Part shown: piece after piece, positions 42,502 to 53,518 of the stretch
Position numbering within the stretch: position 1 is the stretch's first letter
Layout of the letters: each line of letters starts with the position of its first letter
Origin: Platerodrilus igneus
Taxonomy: Eukaryota; Arthropoda; Insecta; Coleoptera; Lycidae
Assembly (NCBI GenBank): GCA_036346225.1
Contig: JARFIW010001369.1
Coordinates: 372,001-436,000, forward strand
Reading direction: 5' to 3'
DNA: 64,000 bases
The notes under the pieces: generated by a model
What the model was told of the DNA's origin: nothing
The model's database searches: none
Seen by the model: the letters and a program-made list of their open reading frames with translations, nothing else
Position numbers and translations under genes: made by a program

Positions 42502-43139
42502 GATCTAAAGAACTTAAATTTGAACTTGTAACAAAGGTCAAGCATAAGTTCTTTCTTACTTGAGCTTATGAAATGAAATACCAACCACTCTCTTCAAAAC
42601 GTAAACACAAACCGACGTTAAGACAGACGGCGGCCTCCCCAAATTGTATTCGTGCACAGCTAATCTTTTGATCTGCGCATGCGCATAATTTCCGCGCATG
42701 CGCGGTTAATTTAAATTAATTTTTAACTAAAAAAAAATTTACCATAGACTTAACATGAGAAATTTAAAAATTCATAACTTTTTAAGGGGTCGTTTCCGCA
42801 CTAAAAGTCGTATGTCGTTACACTCAGGGGAACATGCTGAATTGAAATATATATACGACCCCCGAATAAAAGTGTCTTTCTAAAACAAAGTCAAGCCCTA
42901 AACGCATTCCCACAACATCGAATTTCGTTAACTTGACATTGAAGATAACAGTATTTTGAAGTGACACGAAATATTTAAAGAATAACAGCTTCCAATGTTT
43001 GATAACAAAAGATGATTTATGCTTCAACATGCCCTTCGGCTCTTATAAAATTACATTGTAATGTATATTTTCAACAGGCTTGTGAAATAAAAAGTGTTTC
43101 CTATACAATGTCTTTATTTTTTCTCATTTTTCACTTCAC

Positions 43140-43905
43140 CCGCAACAAATTAATGTTCATCATCATTAGGTCTTCAGTCCTAGAACTGGTTAGACGCGTA
43201 CCATCATTGTTCCCTATTCTGAACTAACCTACAGATTTCCCTGAAATATGCACAGTTTGCATCTATAACTGTCTGATCTTGGTCTACATCTACCTCTTTT
43301 TTCCTATCTCTGCTTGTAATATATCACATACTATTCCCCCAAAAATGCCTTAGAACGTATTCCGCCCTACTATTTCTCTTTTCCCCCAGATATCCTTGTT
43401 CCCCTACTATTTCTGTAACTTATTTGTTATTATCTTTGTCTGTCCATGCTATCGTCCTCATACATCTGAAGCACATCATTTCAAAAGGCTGCTACCGTTT
43501 TTCTGTCTGCGTTTCAGACTTCCCGTATTTCATAGGCATACTGTGCTGTGCTCCACACATATGCTTTCAACAATTTTCTTCTTATTCTATGTTTGTTGTC
43601 TTTCCTCATAGGCGATGTTCTTTCTTGTTAGGTGCAGTTCAATCACTTTCTATTGTTTTACAGTTATATGCCCTATTTCTCCGACCTTCAATGGTTGTGA
43701 AGGGAGGTAAGCAGTCTGTGGCTGCCAAGTTCCCCCAACACTTAACCATTTGGCGATTTAATATATTTTCCAATTTATCTTTTCGCACAGTCAACATTAG
43801 TTGCAGGTATTTCGCAGCTATTAGGTTTTCCGTCTCAAAACTGGTTGGACACGTACCTGCACTTATTTATATTCTGAGCTAGCCTACATAGTTCCCTGAA
43901 ATTTT
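43140..43905 (-). pseudogene. Two RTE-like 3'-end copies in tandem
   Basis: Minus-strand copies of the C-terminus and 3' UTR of the element at 44790-47970: one from about 43645 to 43140 (CVWSTAQYAYEI, NRDRKKEVDVDQDQTV-like region and REICRLVQNRE) and one from about 43905 to 43650, containing the same 3' UTR block (GGGGGAACTTGGCAGCCAC). Both are heavily mutated. Confidence 0.65.
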
Positions 43906-44009
43906 CACACAGCATGTGTATTCAGGTTAATCTTCTTTGGGAATTAAACCACTCATAGTTTTTAAAATCAACTTTATTTACGTTTCGATCCATGACCTAG
44001 GATCGTTGT

Positions 44010-44300
44010 CAAAATAATAATAAAAACTTCAAGTTTGACATTTATGACATAAATTGAAGGTGACTTTGATTTATTGATGTTTGAAATATTTGGTTTTTTA
44101 TTGGTGAATTTCATATAAAATCAATAACTTGGAATTGGAAAACATTTTTTAAAATGTTTCTATTTATACAATTGAGAGGATGGTTATTAAAGAAGTGTGC
44201 GATTGCATTATTGAAAGGCTTAAGTAGTCGTTTTTTTTTATATTTATTTTGAGGGGGGAAATTCATTATGATTTAGGCTACCTCTTCGGTAGATTTCAAC
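44010..44300. other. AT-rich spacer, nothing recognised
   Basis: No gene recognised. Just before it, 43940-44020 contains a motif (TTTACGTTTCGATCC...GATCGTTGTC) seen in some insect repeats but not assignable here. Confidence 0.4.
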
Positions 44301-44510
44301 ATGGTTCTGAGGCGACCCTAAGACGGGTTTACACTTGTCAGATACCAATGTTGTTCTATGGAGATTGTATATGGATCTGAGGCGACCCTATGGCAGGTTT
44401 ACACTTGTCAGATACCAATACTGTTCAACGGAGATTGTATATGGTTTTGAGGTAACCTTATTGTGGATTTATACTTGTCAGATACCAATGCTGTTTTACA
44501 AGGATTGTTA
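44301..44510 (+). repeat. 70-bp tandem repeat, three copies
   Basis: Units start at 44301, 44371 and 44441 (ATGG(T/A)TCTGAGGCGACC...ACACTTGTCAGATACCAAT...GAGATTGTAT). The period is exactly 70 bp; the third copy is the most diverged. No coding potential. Confidence 0.9.
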
Positions 44511-45029
44511 ATATGCTTATTTTTATGTAATTAATTATTTTATGTATAAATAGAAATCATGTATGCAGGCTGTATTTCATGTTAATATTGCAAGGAAAAA
44601 CTTGCCATGCTACCTACATATTGTGGGCATTTGATTTTCATTTGTTATTTCTTTTAGTAATGGAATCCATTGTTTACTGAAAGTCACGGATTCGTTTGCA
44701 ACTCAGTTATTTTTATGTAGGGTTATATAAGCAGCTACTTTGATTTTGCGTTTCTGGTGGTTTTCTTCTTTTCAGGGAGTATGTGTATTCAGCTCGTTCC
44801 CTTTCTATTGTTTTCTAATTTTTTACCCTATTTTACCGAGATTCAGTGAAGGAGGGTAAGCAACCTGTGGCTACCAAGATCCCCCAACAATTAGACATTT
44901 GCCGAAATAATGGTTTTCCAGTAAATCCTTTCACACACTTAACATTATTCGAGAATATTGCCCAACCAATTCTTGTAGTTACTTATAATAATCATCATGT
45001 TTAAGCACAGTTATCTTTTCGTCATTAGT

Positions 45030-46511
45030 TTATCCATCTTGGGATTGGTTGGATGCGTACCTCCATTGATTTCTATTCTGGGCTAGCCTACACATCTCCC
45101 TGAAACCTCTACAGCCTACATCTTTTACTATCTGTGTGCAGTAGTCTAATCTAGGTCTGCCTCTTCTTCTCTTTTTTCCTATCTCTGCTTCTAATATATT
45201 CCGCACTATTCTCTCATGCCGTAGTATGTGGCCTATCATCCTATCTCTCCTATTTTTTACCGTTTTCCACATATTTCTTTCTTCCCCTACCATTTTTAGT
45301 ACCTCTTCATTTTTAACTTTGTCTGTCCATGATATCTTCATCATACGCCTGTAACACCACATTTCAAAGGCTTCTACCTTTTTCTTGTCCGCTTCTCCTA
45401 CTGTCCAGACTTCACAGCCGTACAGTGCTGTGCTCCACACATATGTTTTAAGCAATCTTTTCCTTGTTTCTATGTTTGTGGTCTTTGAGCACAGTAGTTG
45501 CTTTTTCTTGTTAAATGTAGCACGACCTTGTGCTAATCTTTGTTTTATATCTTTTGTGCTTTTACCATCTTGTGTTATTTGACTTCCTAGGTAGCAGAAA
45601 TCCTTAACCTCTTGTAAGTTCGTGTTAAATACTTGTATTCTTGTTTTTGATTTATTTTCCCCACCTTTGCAAACTAGAACTTTAGTTTTAGTTTTGTTAA
45701 TTTTCATACCGTATCTCTCTGTTAGAACCGTTTCCATTTCATTAAGAGCAGCTTCTAACTCTTCCTTGCTAGACGCTAATACCGCTATATCATCGGCAAA
45801 TCTAAGCATATCAATTTTTTGTCCCTGCATAGTAATTCCAAATGTCTTCCTGCATTTGTTAAAAATTAATGGAGATAAGGCACATTCCTGTCTCACCCCT
45901 TTCCTAATATTTACTTCTCTAATTTCTCGTTCTAATTCTATTACCGCTGTTTGCTTTTTGTATAAAAAATGCACTATCCGTCTATCCCTAAAACTCATTC
46001 CAATCTTTTTGAGTATTTCAAACATTTTTTTCCATTTTACATTGTCGAATGCTTTTTCCAGATCTACAAACCCTATATACATGCTTTCCCCTTTTTCTAT
46101 TGTTTTCTCCATTATCACTCTCAGAGCTAAAATAGCCTCCCGTGTTCCCCTGTTTCGCCTAAACCCAAATTGGTCTTCTCCTAGTATTTCTTCAGCTCGT
46201 TTTTCCATTCGTCTTTGCACAATTCTAGTTAATATTTTTGACACGTGTGCTGTCAAACTTATTGTTCGAAAATTTTCACATCTATCCGTGCCTTTCTTTT
46301 TTGGTATAGTTACTATGATGCTACGTTTGAAATCTTTGGGTATCTCGCCTGTGTCATACATATAGCTTACAAGTTGGAAGAGACGTTCTGTTACTGCTTG
46401 TCCAGCGGCTTTTAGAGTTTCTGCTTGCACCTTATCTGTATCAGGCGCCTTACCATTTTTCAGACTCTTTAATGCTAATTCAAACTCGTCTCGAAGTATA
46501 GGATATCCCAA
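45030..46511 (-). CDS. Reverse transcriptase domain of RTE-like element (493 codons open)
   Basis: Copies element RNA at the nicked target. Motifs in order: ALKSLKNGKAPDTDKVQAET, RSIIVTIPKKKGTDRCENFR, EDQFGFRRNRGTREAILALR, YIGFVDLEKAFDNVKW (motif A Asp), GVRQECALSPLIFN (usually GVRQGCALSP), DMLRFADDIAVLASS (catalytic FADD intact), KTKVLVCKGG, DFCYLGSQI, and the C-terminal block STALYGCEVWTVGEADKKKV, RDRMIGHILRHE. Uninterrupted over its length. The upstream breaks mean it is probably not functional alone. Confidence 0.9.
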   Translation of the reverse strand: MGYPILRDEFELALKSLKNGKAPDTDKVQAETLKAAGQAVTERLFQLVSYMYDTGEIPKDFKRSIIVTIPKKKGTDRCENFRTISLTAHVSKILTRIVQRRMEKRAEEILGEDQFGFRRNRGTREAILALRVIMEKTIEKGESMYIGFVDLEKAFDNVKWKKMFEILKKIGMSFRDRRIVHFLYKKQTAVIELEREIREVNIRKGVRQECALSPLIFNKCRKTFGITMQGQKIDMLRFADDIAVLASSKEELEAALNEMETVLTERYGMKINKTKTKVLVCKGGENKSKTRIQVFNTNLQEVKDFCYLGSQITQDGKSTKDIKQRLAQGRATFNKKKQLLCSKTTNIETRKRLLKTYVWSTALYGCEVWTVGEADKKKVEAFEMWCYRRMMKISWTDKVKNEEVLKMVGEERNMWKTVKNRRDRMIGHILRHERIVRNILEAEIGKKRRRGRPRLDYCTQIVKDVGCRGFREMCRLAQNRNQWRYASNQSQDG

Positions 46512-46595
46512 GTCATCATTTTCAATGTCTGATTCCTGTTATAATGCAGTTAGTTCTCTCCTGCATATAAATTCCTATATATTCTTGCCATCTAC

Positions 46596-47021
46596 TCACT
46601 TCTCTACGTTTTCTATAATGACGTTTCCTTGTGCGTCCCTTATATTTTTGCTATACGGTTTTATATCCCTAAAATTCATTCTAATTAATTTGTATGCTTC
46701 GTCTGTCTTTCCTATTTCCATCTTAGTTTGTACTTCTTTGCACTTTTCATCAATCCATTGTTCTTTAGCTTTCCTGCATTTTCGAATAATTTCCCATTTT
46801 ATGGCTTTGTATCTCTGTTTTCCTGTTTCGTCTGATTTATTTTTGTATTTTCGTCTTTCTTCTATTAAATTCACGATATCCTTTGTTATCCATGGTTTCT
46901 TATTTTCTTTTTGTGTATACCCCAAAATATCTCTGGCCGCCATGTCTAGGCTGGATTTAATGTTATTCCATTCTGTTTCTACTTCCTTAGTTTCAGATAT
47001 TTTCGCGATATCATTCAGCAA
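46596..47021 (-). pseudogene. Linker region of RTE-like ORF
   Basis: MLNDIAKISETKEVETEWNN, then ARDILGYTQKENKKPWITKD and RRKYKNKSDETGKQRYKAIK. This is the helical connector between endonuclease and reverse transcriptase (the family's KPWMTEEILELMEERR). It is separated from the next domain by a stop near 46560. Confidence 0.8.
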
Positions 47022-47072
47022 TTCATTTGACTTTTTCGAATCTTACTTGAATATCTTTGTCTTTTAGTTTCT

Positions 47073-47966
47073 CTAAGTCCAAGTGCCTTTTTCCGTTCCT
47101 CTTTTCAGATTTTTAAATTTAAGTGCGGCCTTCATAATTACGATGTTGTGGTCAGTATCTATATCTGCTTCTGGGTAGCTTCTACAGTCTTTTACTTGAT
47201 TCCTAAACCGTTGTCTAACAAGAATGTAATCTATTTGATATCGTCCTATATCTCCTGGCATCTTCCACGTATATCGTCTTCTAGCATGATGTTGAAATAA
47301 TGTGTTTGTGATGATTAAATTGTTCTTGTTGCAAAATTCTACCAGCCTATTTCCCTGTCGTTTCTCGTGCCTAAACCAAATAAACCTACTACCGCTCCTT
47401 CCCTACCCTCACCTACCACAGCATTAAAATCCCCGTAATTATTAAATTTTCATGTCCTTTACATATCTTAATATGTCTTCGATATCTTTGTAGATGGCTT
47501 CTACCTCTTCGTCACTGTAGCTAGAGGTGGGCATGTATACTTGTATTATTACTGTGTTTACCGGTTTAGATTCTAATCTAACCATGAGTACTCTTTCGTT
47601 CTTTTGTAAGTAATTTTCTACACAGTATCCTACCTTTTTCCGCATAACTATCCCCACACCCAAATTTCCGTCCTCTGCTCCTGTATGAATTACCCTGAAG
47701 TCTCCACTCCAAAAATCCCCCACCTCTGGCCACCGAACTTCGCTGATTCCTACTATGTCTAGTGATAACCTATTCATTTCGATTTTTAGGTTCTCTAGCT
47801 TACCTACTTGCTTCATACTTCTAACATTCCACGCTCCGACTAGCAGAATGTTCCCGACTCTTATTTTTAACTTTCCGATCGCATCCTCCGAAGTAGTCCC
47901 CTCCCGGAGATCCGAATGGGGGACTATTTTAACTCCGGAATCTTTTACCCCAGAGAATGCCATCAT
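47073..47966 (-). pseudogene. APE-type endonuclease domain of RTE-like element
   Basis: Nicks target DNA for retrotransposition. The frame from 47966 has LLVGAWNVRSMKQVGKLENL, DIVGISEVRWPE (catalytic Glu), VIIQVYMPTSSYSDEEVEA. After a frameshift near 47440 come GDFNAVVGEGREGAVVG and GLGTRNDR, then after another break RYQIDYILVRQRFRNQ and DIDTDHNIVIMKAALK (catalytic Asp-His). The motifs resemble craniofacial-development-protein-2-like endonucleases of RTE/BovB elements. Two frameshifts break it. Confidence 0.85.
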
Positions 47967-48149
47967 GTTTGTTACAATTTAAGTACGCTGTGTATGTTAT
48001 CTAAAGGTAAATCGGAGCATGGTTTCCACTTACCCCCACTTATCGGGAAAATATTTTTAATGTTTTTTTCTAGTAAAAAGAAGCCATTTCAAAATTTCAA
48101 TTTTTGTATCCTGCAATAGATAACCATTGAATTGGCGATAACACATAAA

Positions 48150-48690
48150 AAATACTATATTAGATCTTCAGTCCAGAAACTGGTTGCATGCATACCTCCA
48201 TTGTTTCCTATTCAGAGCAAAACCTGCACATTTCCTTGAAATTACCACAGACTATATCTTTCAGTATCTGTGTACAGCAGTCTAATCTAGGTCTACCCCT
48301 ACCTCTCTTTTTTCGTTTCTCTGCTTCTTATATATTACGTACTATTCCCTAATACCTTACAACATGTCCAATCATACTACTTCTTATTTTTTTTACTGTT
48401 TTCCACATATTTTTCTTCCTCTACTATTTCTGGAACCTCTTTGTTCTTAACTTTGTCTGTTCATGATATCTTCATTATACATCGATAGCATCACAGTTCA
48501 AAGGCTTGTTATCTTGCTCCTGTCCACTTCTCCTACTGCCCATGTTTCACAGCCGTACAGTGCTGTGCTCCAAACACCATGCTTTCAACTCCTTGTTTCT
48601 ATGTTTGTTGTTTTCAAATGTAGCATCTGTTTATTCTTGCTAGATACAGCAGGGCCTTGTGCTAATCTTTTTTTTTTTATATAATTTGCA
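48150..48690 (-). pseudogene. RTE-like 3'-end copy
   Basis: Another minus-strand copy of the RTE C-terminus and 3' UTR start, e.g. the plus-strand CTGTCCACTTCTCCTACTGCCC and GCCGTACAGTGCTGTGCTCC are close to 45390-45435. It is decayed, with insertions and deletions, directly upstream of the main copy. Confidence 0.75.
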
Positions 48691-49075
48691 TTTTCAGAGT
48701 CTTTTTACACTTCCTTCTCATCTTTGGATGCCGTTTGAGATTCTTCTGATTCAGTAGGTAGAGCAATTTCTATTGATTCATGTTTCAACATTAAATCTTT
48801 ATCAACTTCCGTAAAATCCTTAGGATTGATACGTTGCTCTGCTAATACTTGCCCCATCAGGTTTGCAACTCTCGTCGGTGGAAGATCATCTTTTGAATTA
48901 AAACCTTCATCAAAGTTATCATTTTTACTGTTGTTTTGACCGGAGTTGCAGATTTATGTCAAACCAGCTTTTGCAAAACACTTTTTATAACCATGGAATA
49001 GATTGCATCCAAAAAGTTTATCAATTTTGTCAAATCATTAGCAGTGGTTTCTGCCAAAATGTTTCAAAATTTTAG
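48690..49075 (-). pseudogene. Pogo/Tigger-like transposase, C-terminal piece
   Basis: Minus frame(s): NDLTKLINFLDAIYSMV, a NCF-KAGL-like stretch, then DEGFNSKDDLPPTRVANLMG, QVLAEQRINPKDFTEVDKDL and LPTESEESQTASKDE. This fits the end of a Tigger/CENP-B-type transposase. With pieces at 57590-57790 and 60150-60740 in the same order and strand, it looks like one element split by later insertions. Confidence 0.5.
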
Positions 49076-49082
49076 TTTGGTG

Positions 49083-49238
49083 CAGTGGCGTAATGTTCAC
49101 CCCTGCGGTGAGAGAAAGCCCAGTCCACAAAAGGGCCCTGCGACAACTACAGATATAACTTAACCCCCACTAAACAGCTTTAGAATTTCATTTAGTATTT
49201 CTTGCGGGGGACCCCATCAGTTTTGAATTACGCCACTG
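49083..49238. mobile_element. hAT-type MITE, 156 bp
   Basis: TIRs CAGTGGCGTAAT and ATTACGCCACTG. The 8-bp flanks GTTTGGTG (49075-49082) and GTTCGGTG (49239-49246) match at 7 of 8 positions, as expected of hAT. No coding capacity. It sits within the decayed Tigger-like remnant. Confidence 0.9.
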
Positions 49239-49239
49239 G

Positions 49240-49950
49240 TTCGGTGTGATGTTTGTGGTTTTAATTAATAAAGGACTTTTTGAAATTAAATTGTGTAATT
49301 AACAAATTAAATATACTTGAATAATTTGAATTAGCACAGATTTAGAAATAACATAACACTTCTCTATAAATCATTAAAGCATAAAAGGACATATGCGTTA
49401 ATAATATAGCATGGCGTTATCATCCTTTAACTACCCACAATTAACTATTCAAAGGTTAAGCTGTGCATCTTACAGCACAATAACAAACCACTCAGGTGCG
49501 CCGCTAACATAGCGATACAATATATTACATTTGGTATTACAATTTGAAATTTTGAATAATGCCTTGAAGAGATAATTATTTTAATATACGATAGTTGTCG
49601 TAGATTCTTTGAGAAATGCATTGTAATAATCATAAAATAGAGCAAGAATTCTAGCGTATATTGAATTACACACTAATAAATCAATTTTTATTAGAAGTGG
49701 TAACGAAACATTCGGTACCACTTGGTAAAATGAACAACTTAATATCTATGCAATGTATATGATCATACAATTTGCCATAGCTACCACTTAACCCTTATGA
49801 GTAAGACATCTGAACAACTATATGTATATTTACACACTACCTGAATAGCAGAACACGTCCAGCCTAATCTGATGCACGTCCACTACTGCCACAACTTCCA
49901 AGTTTCTTTGGCTCTTCCCCCATGTCACACACCTGCAGCCCGCTATACTT
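49240..49950. other. Spacer without recognised gene
   Basis: AT-rich. Possibly remains of the Tigger-like element between its C-terminal piece and the inserted non-LTR element. Confidence 0.35.
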
Positions 49951-50036
49951 AAGATTATTTATTTATTTACACTAATGGGTATCTACAGTGAAACTAAATG
50001 ATACCAGTCACTAAGAGTACATTGTAAGTCAAGATC

Positions 50037-50674
50037 TTAAGCTAGAAAGAGGCGAACTTTGTTTTTGAAATCATATAAATTGTTTACCACAAAAATATCA
50101 ATGTCATAATATAAATTGAAGGCTTTACAAATCTTCAACATACAATCACTCACCTCATAGTTGGTTCTATGAGTGATTTTATTGAATACTGCCTTATAAC
50201 GTGTATCCTTAGCTGTTGTTCTCAGACCAATTTTACCTAAGAGAACATCACAATCAATTAGGTTTGTTAAAAGCTTGAACAAAATGAGCACCATGCTATT
50301 TCTTCTACGCCGGTCCAAGGTTGTAAATCCTACTCGTTTGCATCTTGTGTTGTAATCTACCTGTTCATATGGAAAGTTTTGAGTTTATATAAAAGGTACT
50401 TAACAAATTTGTTCTGCACCTTTTCAAGTTTATCAATGCTACACTTGTATGTAGGCGTCCAAACAATGCGATTGTACTCAAGGACGTTTAACACCAATGC
50501 ATTACATAATTTCTTTAGAGTAGATGAGTTGGATATATCCTTAATGTTTTGTTTTATAAAACCAATCATCCTGAATGCTTTCATTGCAATAAAATCAATA
50601 TGTACGTTAAAGTTAAGTCCATTGTCAAATACTATTCCCAGATCATTTATATGGTTAACAGATTCCAACGGCAC
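50037..50674 (-). pseudogene. ORF2 C-terminus of the non-LTR element
   Basis: VNHINDLGIVFDNGLNFNVH, FRMIGFIKQNIKDI, NVLEYNRIVWTPTYKCSIDK, LEKVQNKFVKYLLYKL, then RRRNSMVLILFKLLTNLIDC and RTNYEVSDCMLKICKAFNLY. This is the standard end of insect Jockey/CR1-like ORF2. It is closely related to IWSPSYECHKYHLERVQNTF in the 34.5-36.8 kb copy. One frame break near 50345. Confidence 0.85.
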
Positions 50675-51007
50675 TAACCTTATAAAGTATGTGTATTGTA
50701 GTGGCCTACGAATTTTCTAAAAACTAATTGATTTGCATTTAGCAACGTTTAAACCAAGTAAGTTATCATCACAGTATGTAATCAGTCTATCAAGTCACAC
50801 TGTATTAATATGCAGTCATTGTAAGAGTTAACACACCTATAAAATTTAAGATCATCTGCATAAAGTAGGCATTGCGTGTTTTTGAACACAGATACAACAT
50901 CATTTACAAAAAAACTAGAATAGTATTAGACCTAGGTGAGATCCCTGAGGTACACCAGCTGTTGCGAATATAGGTTTGGATTTAACTCCATGCACTTGAA
51001 CATATTT

Positions 51008-53031
51008 TGTTACATGCCAAAATTGGCAATGCACATTGTTATAATGTGTAAATAAATTCCCGTGAATATTTTTAATTGAACTTGTTAATATCTGTCGTCC
51101 CCGAGTCGCGCCTGCGCGGAGTAAATGGCGTAAGTTCGCGTGGTGGTATAAGGCGTCATTAAGCTACGAGACCTGAAGCCTAGATCATCTAACTGTACGG
51201 GGTTGGGGTCTTTTCTCTTTTTAGGATGTAGGTTCTTTATCTTACCTTCTATCGTTCCTTATACCTGGTTGTTTGTTACATTCAAAACCCTGCAAGTACT
51301 TTTTTCTGCTTTCATTTTTATAATGCCCTAAATTTTCTCAACAAGCTCGATTTCCCGCCATTTGAATTAGTGTTATTTAATAAAATTTCTGAAGTAATTA
51401 CTCTATACAAAAGTTTGCCTTATAAAATCAAACAGCTGCTTAGGAAACTTTACGTTACAAAGTAGTTGTACTAAATTCTAGCACCTGCAGTGATTACATT
51501 TTAATTAAAAGCTACATGCAAATGCGCAGCTTTCTTCTAAAAGAAAAGGCCACTTACCACCTGCCTACATCTGCTTACAATGGACTTGTTATCTGGTATT
51601 CTGCAGCTGCTAAGATGTTACAAAGTAATAAGATCGTTCTCCTTTGTCTAAAAATCTTTTGATAATTGCGTTATCTGCTTGTTGGCAAGCTGTTACAGTT
51701 TGTATTTCGGCAGCTGTTGTCTGGGAATTCTGCAAACTTGATTCTTCGGCGATATCTTTAAAAGCCAAATACCCTACCCCCATACATGATTCTGGCCTTA
51801 TAAAATAGAGACCATGCTTTGAAAGAGACCATTAAAGATTAACCATTAAAGATTGAATACAACATCTTCTTACGGAAGATACATATTGTAAAGTCGCGCT
51901 ATTAAAAATGCTTTCTGTGATAGTATAAGTGAAGTTGGTGGTTCCAGCATGCAGTCAATAAAGAAATGCAGTCGCATTTTTCCATCCACAACATGATACG
52001 AAGCCAACTAGTTCAAGGTACAATTTTCTATTTTTGCAATTCTTTTTGATGCTGCTGTGGAGTATAAACATTTTATTTGCTGCTACTCATGAATATCTAT
52101 TAAATTACCAACACCACGTTACCAGAACATCACAATGCAGGAGCGACGATGTAATAATCATTCTTTAAATGAAAATTTTAATTACTCAAAGTTTGTGTTA
52201 GAGTCCGTTTCACTGTTTCTTTTGTCTTTCTGTATAAACCTTAACTAAAAGAACTTACGCATCACTTTAAAAGTAGATTAATATTTGATTAATTTAAGTT
52301 CGAGTGTCTAATTTTAAGGTTATACTATTTCTTGAGGAGGTGCACTTCACAAAGCAGCATGTACATATAATTTAGGTATATTTCTTTTTCTAGATTTACT
52401 GTACAGTTTATGCTTAATTTTCTTTTATATGTATTTAAGGTGAACCATTGTAAGTATTTAGATTATAAGATGTTATATTTATTTTGCTTACCAATTTTTA
52501 TATGTTATGACGCTTTGTTTACAATCACGATTTGTTTTATTGTTTTGTAAATAGTCTTTCAAGATTCGATGTTAACAATATAGTTTTACAGAGGTTTCCA
52601 ATGTATTCTTTCTATTTCACCCACGCCCCTCTACGACGTTTTTGAGCTAGCCCAAATTCTACCATTCTGTCCTCGTTTTGTTGCGGTGTTCGGCATAAAC
52701 GATTTCTTTACTTACTTTAACTGTTTTCTTTTGTGTTTGCGCGGAACACCGTAACATGTTCCTATCATTCCGCCACGAGGGGAAAAGAGGATGGACGGAT
52801 TGGAATCTGACTCACCAATGGCGTAGCCTACCCACACAAAAACAACAAGGATCCTGAGATGTTAAGAAATACACGTGAGTACCCGTTTTATTCATATTGT
52901 TCTTAAACTTTGACCATTGTATCACTTTTAAAGGTGTTTGGTATTTGATACAAATTGCGCGTAATTTGCCGCGTAATTATACGTTATATTAAACAATTGC
53001 GCAATAGTAAGAAACGCGGGAAACCGTAACA
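51008..53031 (+). mobile_element. Gypsy solo LTR (family copy C) containing a second solo LTR
   Basis: Starts TGTTACATGCC, ends CCGTAACA, with ATTT duplicated on both sides (51004-51007 and 53032-53035). Its own sequence is 537 bp (51008-51273 plus 52761-53031), matching the LTRs at 27140 and 31340. The remaining 1.48 kb is another LTR inserted in it. Confidence 0.9.
51274..52756 (+). mobile_element. Second solo LTR, 1483 bp
   Basis: Starts TGTTACATTCAAAACCC, ends GAACACCGTAACA, with a TGTT duplication at 51270-51273 and 52757-52760. It is an LTR of a different, long-LTR family, inserted inside the Gypsy solo LTR. An AATAAA lies near 51957. No coding sequence. Orientation is inferred from the TGTTACA end. 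Confidence 0.82.
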
Positions 53032-53035
53032 ATTT

Positions 53036-53518
53036 TATTCCATGCGATAAATAAGCCTTGATCCATGATAAATACTTCCCAAAAATTCCAATATTACACA
53101 ATTTAGATAAAAGTAGAGAATGACATACACTATCAAATGCCTTGGACAAATCAGTTTATATAACATCAATTTGCTTAACATCCTCGATTGCATTTTTCAA
53201 GAAATTTTGGCATATTGCTAAATTAGTGCATGTTGAATGACCACGATGGAAACCATGTTGTTCTTTTGCAACAAATTGTTTGTAGGTACTGAATAATTCA
53301 GACATTATTGAAATCCCTCTATAGTTAGTAACATTGCCTTTAAATAAAGGAACAAGTGGTGACTCCTTACATGTATTAGGAAATATCCCCGAGTCAAAAG
53401 ATTTTTGATAAATTACACATAAAAGTTCTACTACTACATTAACACACTTTTTCAGAAACACTGGGTATCCTGTCAGGACCGGGCCCCTTGTTAATATCTA
53501 ACGCTGATAACTTCTATA
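53036..53518 (-). pseudogene. ORF2 reverse transcriptase piece between insertions
   Basis: ALDINKGPGPDRIPSVFLKK, NTCKESPLVPLFKG, NYRGISIM, KEQHGFHRGHSTCTNLA, TDLSKAFDSVCHSLLLSKL (motif A Asp) and WIKAYLSHGIK. The frame then enters a solo LTR and resumes at 51003 with YVQVHGVKSKPIFATAG and VPQGSHLG. It is preceded across the mariner insertion by the piece ending at 55253. Confidence 0.88.

Larger units (their letters stand above)
41857..42905 (-). mobile_element. Merlin-like TIR element carrying a CCTAA array
   Basis: Long inverted repeats (at least 41875-42006 and 42757-42886) share TTTAGAAAGACACTTT, TCGGGGGTC, GATTCAGCATGTTCCC and GACCCCTTAAAAAGTTATGA, and extend weakly outwards. The interior holds the CCTAA array (42072-42146), a short minus-strand coding remnant and a tract of CGCATGCGC palindromes. 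It lies in the intergenic side upstream of COG5. Confidence 0.75.
44790..47975 (-). mobile_element. RTE-like non-LTR retrotransposon
   Basis: A single-ORF element, minus strand: endonuclease (47966-47073), linker (47021-46596), reverse transcriptase with C-terminal zinc/helical region (46511-45030), then a 3' UTR to about 44790. Only a few frame breaks make it the best preserved retroelement in the window. No TSD was identified. Confidence 0.85.

Noticed and set aside
43940..44020. Possible Penelope-like or ribozyme-bearing repeat
   Set aside because: Only a loosely familiar motif; no reverse transcriptase, endonuclease or hammerhead core was visible.
45622..46365. Long plus-strand open frame opposite the RTE reverse transcriptase
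   Set aside because: It is the antisense shadow of the well-supported reverse transcriptase; its translation is hydrophobic/serine-rich with no domain.
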